64,000 nt of DNA. Origin: Halanaerobium saccharolyticum. GTDB taxonomy: Bacteria; Bacillota; Halanaerobiia; Halanaerobiales; Halanaerobiaceae. The stretch spans positions 1-64,000 of the forward strand of contig NZ_SNWX01000013.1 of NCBI RefSeq assembly GCF_004362045.1, given 5' to 3'. This document shows positions 33,375 to 42,504 of the stretch, piece after piece; position 1 is the stretch's first letter; the number at the start of each line of letters is the position of its first letter. The notes under the pieces were generated by a model. It was not told the DNA's origin, did no database searches, and saw only the letters and a list, made by a program, of their open reading frames with translations. The translations under genes and the position numbers were made by a program.

Positions 33375-34235
33375 ATGAGGGGTATTTTAATTAAATCAAT
33401 AGGAGGTTTTTTCTTTGTCGCTGATCAAAACAAAGAAATATATCAGTGTAGAATTAGAGGTAAGATCCGAGAAAAAATTTATCCTGGTGATTATGTAGAG
33501 TTTGATAAAAAGAATAAGATTCTAGAAGATTACTATCCTCGTAGTAATTTATTAAAAAGGCCAAAAGTTGCAAATATTGATCAGGTGGTTGTTATGCATT
33601 CAGTTAAAAATCCTGACTTTACTCCTTCTTTACTGGATCGATTTTTGCTGTTGGTTGAAAGCTCTGGTTTTGAGCCGCTAATTGTTATCAATAAAATTGA
33701 TCAGGCAGAAGCTGGTTTTAAAGATACTTTTGAAGAATATAAAAAAGCAGGCTACCAGCTTGATTTTATTAGTGTTAAAGAAAATATAAATTTAAATCAG
33801 TTATTTGACAGACTTAATAATAAAATAAATGTTTTAACTGGGCCTTCGGGAGTGGGTAAATCTTCATTTTTAAATAAAGTTATTGAAGATGCAGAACTAA
33901 AAACAGCTGCAGTTAGCAAAAAATTAAAGAAAGGAGTTCATACTACGAGAATGGTAGAGCTCATATCTTTACCTAATAAAGGATGGGTTGCAGACACTCC
34001 TGGATTTTCTTCAATATCTAAAATCAACTTAGAAATTGAGCCAGATAATTTATCCTGGTATTTTCCTGAGCTTGCAGAATATAATAATCACTGTAAATTT
34101 AATGGCTGCTCTCACCTGCATGAACCAGGCTGTCTGGTGCAGCAAAAGGTTGAAAATGGTGAAATTTCAGCCAGAAGATATCAGAGTTATCAGCAAATTT
34201 ATAATAAATTAAAGGAAAAGGAGAGAAAATATTAA
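33375..34235 (+). CDS. rsgA: Small ribosomal subunit biogenesis GTPase RsgA
   Basis: RsgA (YloQ) is a circularly permuted GTPase that checks 30S maturation. An N-terminal OB-fold precedes G4 (VINKIDQAEA) and the P-loop TGPSGVGKSSF, then G3 ADTPGFSS, the permuted order that is diagnostic. The zinc motif CKFNGCSHLHEPGC is near residues 241-254. Length is 286 aa. The TAA overlaps the rpe ATG (TAATG), so the two are coupled. Confidence 0.98.
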   Translation: MRGILIKSIGGFFFVADQNKEIYQCRIRGKIREKIYPGDYVEFDKKNKILEDYYPRSNLLKRPKVANIDQVVVMHSVKNPDFTPSLLDRFLLLVESSGFEPLIVINKIDQAEAGFKDTFEEYKKAGYQLDFISVKENINLNQLFDRLNNKINVLTGPSGVGKSSFLNKVIEDAELKTAAVSKKLKKGVHTTRMVELISLPNKGWVADTPGFSSISKINLEIEPDNLSWYFPELAEYNNHCKFNGCSHLHEPGCLVQQKVENGEISARRYQSYQQIYNKLKEKERKY

Positions 34236-34891
34236 TGAAAACAGAATTTGCACCTTCACTTCTTGCTTCAGATTTCAGTCAATTAAAAGATCAGATTCAG
34301 CTGGTTAAAGATGCTGATTATCTTCATTTAGATGTAATGGATGGGGTTTATGTTCCTAATATTACCTTTGGCCCGGGAATAATTAGTTCAATTAGAAAAC
34401 ACAGTCAACTTCCTTTTGATACTCATTTAATGATTACTAAACCTGAGAGATATATCAAGAATTTTGCAGATGCTGGTTCTGATATTTTAACAGTTCATCT
34501 AGAAGCTACCGATCATATCCATCGAGTGATTCAGCTGATCAAAGATCAGGGAATTAAAGCAGGAGTTTCTCTCAATCCAGCTACACCATTAGACAGTTTA
34601 GAATATATTCTGCCGGAATTGGATCAGGTTTTAATAATGACTGTAAATCCTGGCTTTGGAGGCCAGTCTTATATTCCCCAGATGACAGAAAAAATAGCTA
34701 AACTAAATAAAATAATTGAAACTAATAATTATGACTGTAAAATTGAGGTGGATGGGGGAATAAAAACTTACAATTTAAAAGAGATTATAGAGGCTGGAGC
34801 TGACATTATTGTTGCGGGTTCTGCAATTTTTGGTGCTGCTGATCCTATAGAATCATTAACAGAAATGAGGAGTATTGCTGCAGATGTCTAA
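34235..34891 (+). CDS. rpe: Ribulose-phosphate 3-epimerase
   Basis: Rpe interconverts ribulose-5-phosphate and xylulose-5-phosphate in the pentose phosphate pathway. The 218-aa TIM-barrel shows APSLLASDFSQL, HLDVMDGVYVPNITFGP, DTHLMI, MTVNPGFGGQSYIP and EVDGGIKTYN with the metal/catalytic residues. It starts within the rsgA stop and overlaps thiN by 8 bases, the yloQ-rpe-yloS order of Bacillus. Confidence 0.98.
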   Translation: MKTEFAPSLLASDFSQLKDQIQLVKDADYLHLDVMDGVYVPNITFGPGIISSIRKHSQLPFDTHLMITKPERYIKNFADAGSDILTVHLEATDHIHRVIQLIKDQGIKAGVSLNPATPLDSLEYILPELDQVLIMTVNPGFGGQSYIPQMTEKIAKLNKIIETNNYDCKIEVDGGIKTYNLKEIIEAGADIIVAGSAIFGAADPIESLTEMRSIAADV

Positions 34892-35540
34892 ACAGAAAGC
34901 ACTTTTAATTTTGAATGGTGAGCCGGATTTGGATAGAAATGATTTAAAGCAATTAATAAAAGAACAGGAAATAGATAAAATTATTGCAGTGGATGGAGGA
35001 GCCAATAAAGTCAGAAATGTAAATTTATTACCTGATCTTATAATTGGTGATCTGGATTCTATTACTAAAAACAACAAAGAATTTTATAATAAAAAGAGAA
35101 TAGAAATGATTAAATATCCAGTCGAAAAAGATCAGACTGATAGTGAGATTGCAGTTGATTATTGTCTAAAAAATGGTCTAAAAGAACTATATTTAACAGC
35201 TGCCCTTGGGGGAAGAATAGATCAGCAGCTTGCTAATTTAAATCTCTTAGAGTATATATATCAGTTAAATATGAAAGCCAGAATAATTTCTAAAAAAAAT
35301 GAGATTGCATTAATTGACAGCAAAAAACAGTTTATAAACAAAGAGGGATTTAGGCTTTCTTTAATTCCCCAGACTAAGGCTGTCAGGGGACTTAGTATCA
35401 AAGGCTGTAAATACAATTTAGAATCTAAAAATATTGAGCGTTCAAAAAGCAGAGGGATCAGCAATTTGATTGAGAGTGATCAGGCAGAAGTAAGCTTAGA
35501 AAATGGACTTTTAATTTATGTATTGGAGAATTTAGAGTAG
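34884..35540 (+). CDS. thiN: Thiamine pyrophosphokinase
   Basis: ThiN makes thiamine pyrophosphate from thiamine and ATP. The 218-aa protein shows DGGANKV, LPDLIIGDLDSI, the YPVEKDQTDSEIAVDY block and LGGRIDQQLANL, all family signatures. ATG 34884 lies inside the rpe end; AGGAG at 34868-34872 is 11 bases upstream. A TTG at 34875 is closer to it (2 bases) but less likely. It needs thiamine from elsewhere. Confidence 0.96.
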   Translation: MSKQKALLILNGEPDLDRNDLKQLIKEQEIDKIIAVDGGANKVRNVNLLPDLIIGDLDSITKNNKEFYNKKRIEMIKYPVEKDQTDSEIAVDYCLKNGLKELYLTAALGGRIDQQLANLNLLEYIYQLNMKARIISKKNEIALIDSKKQFINKEGFRLSLIPQTKAVRGLSIKGCKYNLESKNIERSKSRGISNLIESDQAEVSLENGLLIYVLENLE

Positions 35541-35567
35541 AGAGCAGATAAATTATGGAGGTTTATA

Positions 35568-36803
35568 ATGGATATTTATCAAAAAGCATTAAAATTACAT
35601 AGTGATTATCAGGGGAAAATCGAGGTTAAATCAAAGGTTAGGGTTAGAAATAAAGAAGAGTTAAGTCTGGCCTACTCTCCCGGGGTGGCAGAACCCTGTA
35701 GAGAAATTGAAAAAAATAAAGAAAAAATTTATAAATATACTGCCCGGGGAAATCAGGTTGCAGTTGTCTCATCTGGAACTGCAGTTTTAGGTCTGGGTGA
35801 TATTGGTCCTGAGGCAGCCCTGCCTGTAATGGAAGGGAAAGCTGTTTTATTTAAAGAATTTGCAAATGTAGATGCTTTTCCCTTATGTATCGGAACAAAA
35901 GATGTAAATGAAATTGTTAACTTTGTCAAACTGCTTGAGCCAACATTTGCCGGTATTAATTTAGAGGATATTTCAGCTCCTAAATGCTTTGAAATAGAGG
36001 CTAAATTGAAAGAAGAAACTGAAATGGCAATTTTTCATGATGATCAGCACGGAACAGCAATTGTTGTGCTGGCAGCAGTCATCAATGCTTTAAAACTTGT
36101 TAATAAAAACTTAGAGGAAATAAAAATTGTTGTTAATGGAGCAGGAGCTGCTGCTACAGCAGTCTCTAAACTGCTGCTGGATGCTGGAGCAAAAAATTTA
36201 ATTATCAATGATAAGATTGGAATTTTAAATTCCTCTAATCTGGATCAGTATGATTTTTTAAGACAGCAATTAATTAAACGAACTAATCCTGATCACTTAG
36301 AAGGTGGGATGGCTGAAGCAGTTAAGGATGCAGATCTATTTATTGGTTTATCTGTGGGTAATATCTTAAAACCAGAAATGGTAAAGGAGATGGCAGCTGA
36401 GCCGCTGGTTTTTGCAATGGCTAATCCGATCCCGGAAATTGGCCCTGAGACAGCTTCAAAGGCTGGAGCTGCAGTAATTGCAACTGGAAGATCTGATTTC
36501 CCTAATCAGATTAATAATGTGCTTGCTTTTCCAGGAGTTTTTAGAGGGGCACTTGATGTAAGAGCCTCGGAAATAAGTGAAGATATGAAAATTGCAGCTG
36601 CTGAGGCAATAGCAGACTTAGCTGCGGATAATTTATCAGCTGAGTATATTATTCCTGATCCCTTTGATCAGCGGGTTGTTCCGGCAGTTGCTTTTGCAGT
36701 TGCCAGAAGTGCTATCGATAATGACCTTGCAGAAATAAAAATTAGTGATCAGAAACTAAAAAATAAAATTAATAAAAAATTAAAGAGTTTAAATAATAAA
36801 TAA
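35568..36803 (+). CDS. Malic enzyme (NAD(P)-dependent, decarboxylating)
   Basis: This 411-aa enzyme oxidatively decarboxylates malate to pyruvate and CO2. Visible blocks: the catalytic Tyr region LSLAYSPGVAEPC, VSSGTAVLGLGDIGPEAALPVMEGK split by the Lys region, INLEDISAPKCFEIE (metal-binding Glu-Asp), FHDDQHGTAIV and the Rossmann motif VVNGAGAAATA. It is the short bacterial form without the Pta-like C-terminal domain. ATG 35568 follows TGGAGG. It may feed pyruvate to acetate production through Pta-AckA. NAD versus NADP preference is not decided. Confidence 0.95.
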   Translation: MDIYQKALKLHSDYQGKIEVKSKVRVRNKEELSLAYSPGVAEPCREIEKNKEKIYKYTARGNQVAVVSSGTAVLGLGDIGPEAALPVMEGKAVLFKEFANVDAFPLCIGTKDVNEIVNFVKLLEPTFAGINLEDISAPKCFEIEAKLKEETEMAIFHDDQHGTAIVVLAAVINALKLVNKNLEEIKIVVNGAGAAATAVSKLLLDAGAKNLIINDKIGILNSSNLDQYDFLRQQLIKRTNPDHLEGGMAEAVKDADLFIGLSVGNILKPEMVKEMAAEPLVFAMANPIPEIGPETASKAGAAVIATGRSDFPNQINNVLAFPGVFRGALDVRASEISEDMKIAAAEAIADLAADNLSAEYIIPDPFDQRVVPAVAFAVARSAIDNDLAEIKISDQKLKNKINKKLKSLNNK

Positions 36804-36821
36804 TCACCTGTAAAAAGTACT

Positions 36822-36866
36822 AAAGGGAGTAGGGCATTTTTGAAAATGCCCTACTCCCTTTGTTTA
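36822..36866. terminator. Bidirectional terminator between malic enzyme gene and rpmB
   Basis: A 19-base perfect inverted repeat: 36822-36840 (AAAGGGAGTAGGGCATTTT) pairs with 36843-36861, spaced by two bases. T-rich stretches flank both sides, suiting both convergent genes. Confidence 0.95.
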
Positions 36867-36878
36867 TCTAAATCTTAA

Positions 36879-37109
36879 TTAGTAAGCTCTTTCAACATTA
36901 CCTGATTTAAGACATTGAGTACATACCTTAATTCTTTTTGGTGATCCATCAACAATTGCTTTAACTTTTTTAAGATTGGGACGCTGAGTTCTTTTTGTAG
37001 AACTGGTGATGTTACGTCCAACTCCACCTTTTTTCTTAGCTTTACCACGTCTTTGTATGCTATTGGCAGTATTTCCACCTTTACCACAAATTTCACAGAC
37101 TCTGGACAT
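36879..37109 (-). CDS. rpmB: Ribosomal protein bL28
   Basis: This 76-aa protein is bL28 of the large subunit. It starts MSRVCEICGKG and ends with KRIKVCTQCLKSGNVER, so both Cys pairs of the zinc-binding form (CEIC, CTQC) are kept. The middle segment ANSIQRRGKAKKKGGVG is the longer version known from Thermus bL28. A ribosome site (AGGAGGTG) precedes the start on the - strand. It is transcribed away from asp23, the usual divergent arrangement next to the yloU-yloV genes of Firmicutes. Confidence 0.97.
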   Translation of the reverse strand: MSRVCEICGKGGNTANSIQRRGKAKKKGGVGRNITSSTKRTQRPNLKKVKAIVDGSPKRIKVCTQCLKSGNVERAY

Positions 37110-37168
37110 AGAAAAACACCTCCTTATTTATTACAAATCATCGGCTCATAAATCTCTATTTTACAATA

Positions 37169-37197
37169 AATAGATAGATTTGTATTGAGCGTGTCAA
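37169..37197 (-). promoter_or_regulatory. Probable promoter of rpmB
   Basis: On the - strand TTGACA (37197-37192) is followed after 17 bases by TCTATT (37174-37169). The -35 is perfect, the -10 weak. Confidence 0.5.
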
Positions 37198-37361
37198 AAT
37201 AAAATCTCCATCAGGTTATATTTTAACATAGATAAACGGTCTTTAGCAAGTTAATTAAAGTAAGTTTAGAAAAAATATAGACTTAAATATGCAGGAAAGT
37301 ATTAATTTATCTTGAAATTAATAATAAATGAGCATTTAATTAAACTCATTAAATTTATTTC

Positions 37362-37390
37362 TTGCATAGAGACTTTATATAAGATAGAAT
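37362..37390 (+). promoter_or_regulatory. Sigma-A-type promoter of the asp23-fakA-fakB-recG cluster
   Basis: TTGCAT 37362-37367, 17-base spacer, TAGAAT 37385-37390, 27 bases before the asp23 start. Confidence 0.75.
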
Positions 37391-37417
37391 AATTATGTAT
37401 GAAAAGAGGTGTAAAGA

Positions 37418-37780
37418 ATGGAAAAAGAATTAAAAAATGAACTTGGTAAGATAGTTATTGATGAAGAGGTAATAGCTAAAACAGCAGGTCTTGCTGTCAT
37501 GGAATGCTATGGTCTTGTTGGTATGTCCTCTAGAAGTATGCAGGATGGTCTTGCAGATCTTTTGGGCTGGGATAATATTAGTAAGGGTGTTGGTGTTGAT
37601 ATTAGGGAAGAGAAAGTTCATCTGGATTTAAATATTATTGTTGAATACGGAACTAATATTCATGAAGTAGCTCATAATGTTATGGAAAGAGTTCGCTATA
37701 CCCTCGAAAATAAAGTTGGAATTGAAGTTGTAACTATAGATGTTAATGTAAGGGGAGTGAGGGTTGGCGATGCCAATTAA
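37418..37780 (+). CDS. Asp23/YloU family envelope stress protein
   Basis: This 120-aa protein belongs to the Asp23/Gls24 (DUF322) family, associated with the cell envelope and alkaline or membrane stress. The family blocks GKIVIDEEVIAKTAGLA and VGVDIREEKVHLDLNIIVEYG are clear, and the end VTIDVNVRGVRV is typical. It sits directly before fakA as yloU does before yloV in Bacillus, and overlaps fakA by about 11 bases. Exact role unknown. Confidence 0.94.
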   Translation: MEKELKNELGKIVIDEEVIAKTAGLAVMECYGLVGMSSRSMQDGLADLLGWDNISKGVGVDIREEKVHLDLNIIVEYGTNIHEVAHNVMERVRYTLENKVGIEVVTIDVNVRGVRVGDAN

Positions 37781-39542
37781 TAATGAAGAAAAAATTACTA
37801 CAGTAGATGCAGAACAATTTAAAGAAATGATGTTTGCATCATTACACTGGCTAAAAGAACAGAAATCTTTTATTGATTCATTAAATGTTTTTCCTGTCCC
37901 GGATGGAGATACAGGAACAAATATGTATTTAACCTTTAAAGAGGCAGTGTTCAATCTGGAAGATAACAACGCAAAGAGTGTATCTGATCTGGCGGCAGCG
38001 CTGTCTAAGGGTGCTTTAATGGGAGCCAGGGGTAACTCAGGAGTTATTCTATCCCAGTTGATCAGAGGCTTTGCTCAGGCTCTAAAGAACAAGAAGAGAA
38101 TGAAAGCCAGAGATTTCGCTAATGCACTAAAAAAAGCTTCTGAAGTGGCTTACCATGGTGTTTTAAAACCAGTAGAGGGAACAATTTTGACTGTTTCCAG
38201 AGAAGCGGCTGAGAAAGCTGCATCAGAGGTCGAATCTGTTCAGGATCTGGTGGAGCTGCTTGAAATAACAATTGAAGCAGCGGAAGAATCTTTAGAACAT
38301 ACTCCTGAGCTGCTTGCTGCCTTAAAAGAAGCAGAAGTTGTAGATGCCGGGGGACAGGGTTATCTGACAATCCTTGAGGGAATGCTTAAAGGTTTAAAAG
38401 GAGAAAAGATAGAATATCAGGCAGCCGCTGTTGAAGGAAAAACTAAAAAGAGAGCTGAAATTGCAGCGGATATTAAATTTACCTACTGTACCCAGATATT
38501 AATTGAAATTGATACTAGAAAAAATAATCTTGAGCGGATGATTGATAAGCTTAGAAGAGATATGCAGAGTTATGGAGATTCAATTATGGTTGTTGGTAGT
38601 GATGATATAATTAAAATTCACATTCATACCAACCACCCTGGTGTTTTATTAGAATATGGTTTAAAAAAAGGTAAAGTTTTTGATATAAAAATTGATAATA
38701 TGCGTAAACAAAATCAGGAAAAAGTTAAGCTCGAAAATGAAGCTAATTTTGATCATTCTCAGTTTCATACAGATAAAAATAAAGATATTTCTGAAGATCA
38801 AAATGAAGACCAGGCTGAAGCAAAAGCAGATATTGATGAGGAAGAAAGCAGAAATGATAATCAAACAGCTGCAGAAATTACTATAGATAAAAATATAGGA
38901 ATCATTTCTGTTGCCAATGGTGAAGGAATAGTTAATATCTTAAAAGAACTGGGGGTTGACTATGTAATTAAAGGTGGCCAATCAATGAATCCTTCTACTA
39001 ATGATTTTGCAGAAGTAGTGGAAAGGATGAATACTGACCAGATTATAATTCTGCCCAATAATAAAAATATAATTTCGGCAGCAAAACAGGTTTCAGAACT
39101 TAGTCAAAAAGATATTGCAATTATTGAAACTCGTTCTATACCCCAGGCAGTTACCGCTTTAATGAGTTTTGATGATCAAGCTTCTCCAGCTGAATTGAAA
39201 GAAATAATGGAAGCTGAAATCAAATATGTAAAAACATTAGAGATAACTCAGGCTGTTAAAGATTCTAAGGTTAATGGTCTGGAAATTAAAAAAGATAATT
39301 ATATCGGTCTAAAAAATGACGATATTTTAGTAAGTAATGAAACTAAAAAAGATACAGTAATTAACTTATTAAATAAAGTTGCTGAAGATGAAGAATTAGT
39401 CACCATCTATTATGGTGAAGGAATAGATGAGGCTGAAGCTGAAGAAATTAGAGATATTATGGAAGAAAATTTTGATTTTGATGAAATCGAAATTTATCCC
39501 GGCGGTCAACCTCTTTATCCTTTTATAATTTCATTAGAATAG
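37770..39542 (+). CDS. fakA: Fatty acid kinase subunit A (YloV, DhaL-like)
   Basis: FakA phosphorylates fatty acids held by FakB, giving acyl-phosphate for PlsX/PlsY. The N-terminal DhaL domain has NVFPVPDGDTGTNMYLT, with the metal-binding Asp residues, and LMGARGNSGVILSQ. The C-terminal half carries the FakA-specific domain with NKNIISAAKQV and VTIYYGEG, ending YPGGQPLYPFIIS. An acidic, Asp/Glu/Asn-rich insert occupies about residues 325-370. ATG 37770 follows GAGGG; TTG 37764 is too close. FakB comes 11 bases later. At 590 aa it is slightly long because of the insert. Confidence 0.96.
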   Translation: MPINNEEKITTVDAEQFKEMMFASLHWLKEQKSFIDSLNVFPVPDGDTGTNMYLTFKEAVFNLEDNNAKSVSDLAAALSKGALMGARGNSGVILSQLIRGFAQALKNKKRMKARDFANALKKASEVAYHGVLKPVEGTILTVSREAAEKAASEVESVQDLVELLEITIEAAEESLEHTPELLAALKEAEVVDAGGQGYLTILEGMLKGLKGEKIEYQAAAVEGKTKKRAEIAADIKFTYCTQILIEIDTRKNNLERMIDKLRRDMQSYGDSIMVVGSDDIIKIHIHTNHPGVLLEYGLKKGKVFDIKIDNMRKQNQEKVKLENEANFDHSQFHTDKNKDISEDQNEDQAEAKADIDEEESRNDNQTAAEITIDKNIGIISVANGEGIVNILKELGVDYVIKGGQSMNPSTNDFAEVVERMNTDQIIILPNNKNIISAAKQVSELSQKDIAIIETRSIPQAVTALMSFDDQASPAELKEIMEAEIKYVKTLEITQAVKDSKVNGLEIKKDNYIGLKNDDILVSNETKKDTVINLLNKVAEDEELVTIYYGEGIDEAEAEEIRDIMEENFDFDEIEIYPGGQPLYPFIISLE

Positions 39543-39553
39543 GATGTGTTAAG

Positions 39554-40429
39554 ATGATTGCCTTAGTAACAGACAGCACCTGTGATTTACCAACAGAAAT
39601 ACTGGATAATTATCAGATAGAAATTGTTCCTTTAACTGTTCATTTTGGTGAAGATACTTATTATGATAAAGTTGATTTAAAAAATGAAAAGTTCTATCAA
39701 ATGATGGAGACTGCACCAGAGCTACCTACAACTTCACAGCCCTCAGTAGGGCTTTTTATTGATAGTTACGAAAAATTAGCTGAGAACTATGATCAAATAA
39801 TTTCTATCCATATATCTTCTGCTTTAAGTGGCACCTGTGAGTCAGCGAGACTTGCTGCTGCTCAGGTGGAAGCTGTAGAAGTTGAAATTGTAGACTCTAA
39901 ATCAACTAGTTCCGGTCTTGGTTTTATGGTTCTGTTAGCTGCAAAAATGTTGAAAGAAGATAAAGATATTGAAGAAATAAAAGAAATCCTGCTTCGGGAA
40001 AGAGAGAAGTTAACAATTTATTTTACAGTTAACGAGTTAACTTATCTGGAAAAGGGAGGTAGAATTGGAAAAGCACAGGCTTTTTTGGGCAGTATTTTTA
40101 ATTTCAATCCAATTCTGGAACTCTCTGCTGAAACAGGAGAAATTACCCCAAAAGAAAAAATACGGGGTTATAAAAAAACCAATCAGAAATTGGTTGATTT
40201 AGCTTTAGAAGCTGCTGCAGGTAGTAATAATGTTAATTTTGCTTATATTTATGGTGAAAACACTGACAACTATCAGCAGTTAAAAGGACTTTTTGAAGCA
40301 GAATTAGAAGCTCAGAACGATTTTAACTACCAGCTTTTAGAAAATAAAATTGGTACTGTTTTAAGTTCTCATACCGGGCCTCTAGTTTATGGGATTGTTG
40401 TTTATAGAGGAGAATTGTTAGGAAAATGA
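39554..40429 (+). CDS. fakB: Fatty acid-binding protein FakB (DegV family)
   Basis: This 291-aa DegV-fold protein binds a fatty acid and presents it to FakA. Motifs: TDSTCDLP, TTSQPSVG, HISSALSGTCESA, YLEKGGRIGK and SHTGPLVYG, the last containing the residues that hold the carboxylate or phosphate. Adjacent fakA makes the pairing secure. Its stop TGA overlaps the recG ATG (ATGA), so the two are coupled. Chain specificity cannot be inferred. Confidence 0.95.
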   Translation: MIALVTDSTCDLPTEILDNYQIEIVPLTVHFGEDTYYDKVDLKNEKFYQMMETAPELPTTSQPSVGLFIDSYEKLAENYDQIISIHISSALSGTCESARLAAAQVEAVEVEIVDSKSTSSGLGFMVLLAAKMLKEDKDIEEIKEILLREREKLTIYFTVNELTYLEKGGRIGKAQAFLGSIFNFNPILELSAETGEITPKEKIRGYKKTNQKLVDLALEAAAGSNNVNFAYIYGENTDNYQQLKGLFEAELEAQNDFNYQLLENKIGTVLSSHTGPLVYGIVVYRGELLGK

Positions 40430-42483
40430 AATTAAAACTTTCAGATGAAGTTCAATTTGTTAAAGGTGTTGGGCCCAAATGGGCCGAGCGCCTTTCCAAA
40501 TTGGAAATAAAAACAGTCAGGGATTTACTCTACTATTTCCCCCGAGAATATGAGGATCGCAGTCAGATAAGTCAAATAAAGTATACAGCTGTAGGGGAAC
40601 AGGCTAATTTCAAAGTTGAAGTTTTGAAAATTGACTATCAAAAAATAAGGTCTAATCTTGATCTACTCCGGGTAACATTTTCTGACGGCAGTGATGTAGT
40701 TAATGGGATCTGGTATAATCAGTCTTATCTTCGTGATCAGTTTAACGTGGGAGATAAATATATTATTAGTGGTAAGCTTAGCGAAAAAAACTGGAGAAAA
40801 TACAAAAGAAAAGAAATTAATAACCCAGTTTATGAAAAACTGGGATCTGATGCTTCAGTTTTAAATACAGGCAGAATAGTTCCTGTATATTCGCTGACTG
40901 AAGGAATAACCCTGCGTCGGCTGCGCAGGGTAGTTGCTAATGCCTTAAAGAGTTATGCCTCTTTGCTTAAAGATCAGCTGCCTGAATCAATCAGAAAAAA
41001 GAGAAATTTTCCCGGCTTAAAAACTTCCATTCTGGGAATGCATTTCCCTGAAAATGAGAAACATCAAAAAAGTTCTCGCAGAAGGCTGGCTTTTGAAGAA
41101 TTTTTTTATTTACAGCTTTATGCACTTGAAGAAAAGAAAAAATATAATGATTTAAGCGGCATTCAACATCAGTTTAAAGAAAAGGAAAGTCAGGATTTTT
41201 TAGAGGATCTTGGTTTTGAACTTACTGATGCTCAAAAACAAGTTTACTCCGAGATAAGAAAAGATATGGAATCTAAAAAAACTATGTCCAGATTATTACA
41301 GGGAGATGTTGGCTCAGGTAAAACGGTAGTAGCGGCCCTGGCACTGCTGCAGACTGTAGCTAATGGTTTTCAGGGAATATTTATGGCCCCCACAGAAATA
41401 CTGGCTGAACAGCATTTTTTGAATTTCAAAGAGCTGTTAAATGATTTTGATTATGAGATTCATTTATTAACAGGAAGTGTAAAGGCTTCTGAACGTCGAC
41501 AGATTGAGGCTGAGATTGAGAAAGGGAAAACTGATCTTATTATTGGGACACATGCACTTTTTCAGGAAAGTTTAAATTACAATAATCCTGGTTTGATTGT
41601 AATTGATGAGCAGCATCGTTTTGGGGTAGAACAGCGTCACAGTTTGAAGCAAAAAGGCGATAGTCCTGATTTATTGATTATGACAGCAACCCCAATCCCC
41701 AGATCAATGGCAATGCTGATTTATGGTGACTTAGATCTTTCTGTTATTGATGAGATGCCCCCTGGAAGAAAAAAGATTGCAACTTTCTGGCGGCGAGAAA
41801 ATAGAAGAAAGCAGATTTATGCTTTTTTAAAAGAAAAAATTGAAACTGGCAGACAGGCATATATTGTTTGTCCTTTAATTGAAAAATCAGAGGAAATGCC
41901 AGAATTGATTTCAGCAGAAGAATTATATAATGATCTGCAGTCTGGAATTTTAAGAGATTATAAGCTTGCTTTAATTCACAGTTCAATCCCTGCAGATGAG
42001 AAAAAAGAGATTATGGAGAAGTTTAGAGATGGTGAGATTGATGTGCTGGTGGCTACAACAGTAATTGAAGTCGGGGTAGATGTCAGTAATGCCAGCATTA
42101 TGATTATTGAAAATGCAGAAAGATTTGGCCTGGCTCAGCTGCACCAGTTAAGGGGCAGAGTCGGTCGAGGTCGGCATCAGTCCTACTGTATTCTAATTTC
42201 TAATCCACCAGGAGAGGATGCTTCTCATCGTCTGGAAATCATGTGTAAAAGCAATAATGGTTTTTTAATTGCGGAAGAAGATTTAAAAATGCGAGGTCCA
42301 GGAGAATTTTTTGGAACAAAACAGCATGGAATAGATGATTTAAAAGTTGCCAGTTTAATTGATGATCAAAAGCTATTAGTAGAGGCAAGAGATGAAGCAC
42401 AGAACATTGTAAAAGACGAAAACTGGCAGCAAAAATATAAAAATTTAGCTAAAATTATTTCTAAAATAGAATTAAAGATTTAA
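40426..42483 (+). CDS. recG: ATP-dependent DNA helicase RecG
   Basis: RecG regresses stalled forks and processes branched DNA. The 685-aa protein has the N-terminal wedge/OB domain, Walker A GDVGSGKT, DEQHRFGVEQR (DExH box), TATPIPRSM and the QLRGRVGRG motif VI. All helicase motifs are intact, unlike PriA earlier in the window. The start overlaps the fakB stop by four bases. Order yloU-fakA-fakB-recG resembles Bacillus. Confidence 0.98.
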   Translation: MKLKLSDEVQFVKGVGPKWAERLSKLEIKTVRDLLYYFPREYEDRSQISQIKYTAVGEQANFKVEVLKIDYQKIRSNLDLLRVTFSDGSDVVNGIWYNQSYLRDQFNVGDKYIISGKLSEKNWRKYKRKEINNPVYEKLGSDASVLNTGRIVPVYSLTEGITLRRLRRVVANALKSYASLLKDQLPESIRKKRNFPGLKTSILGMHFPENEKHQKSSRRRLAFEEFFYLQLYALEEKKKYNDLSGIQHQFKEKESQDFLEDLGFELTDAQKQVYSEIRKDMESKKTMSRLLQGDVGSGKTVVAALALLQTVANGFQGIFMAPTEILAEQHFLNFKELLNDFDYEIHLLTGSVKASERRQIEAEIEKGKTDLIIGTHALFQESLNYNNPGLIVIDEQHRFGVEQRHSLKQKGDSPDLLIMTATPIPRSMAMLIYGDLDLSVIDEMPPGRKKIATFWRRENRRKQIYAFLKEKIETGRQAYIVCPLIEKSEEMPELISAEELYNDLQSGILRDYKLALIHSSIPADEKKEIMEKFRDGEIDVLVATTVIEVGVDVSNASIMIIENAERFGLAQLHQLRGRVGRGRHQSYCILISNPPGEDASHRLEIMCKSNNGFLIAEEDLKMRGPGEFFGTKQHGIDDLKVASLIDDQKLLVEARDEAQNIVKDENWQQKYKNLAKIISKIELKI

Positions 42484-42504
42484 TATATTTGGAGGAGTTA
42501 TTTA

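Larger units (their letters stand above)
37110..37417. other. 308-base divergent intergenic region between rpmB and asp23
   Basis: It holds a probable rpmB promoter on the - strand (37169-37197), a strong asp23 promoter on the + strand (37362-37390), and the inverted repeat AATGAG (37325-37330) / CTCATT (37345-37350) just upstream of that -35. I see no ORF or RNA motif in the remainder, which is AT-rich. Confidence 0.7.

Noticed and set aside
36875-37096. A 73-aa ORF in another frame over rpmB
   Set aside because: It is a shadow: the 76-aa frame carries the bL28 motifs and both Cys pairs.
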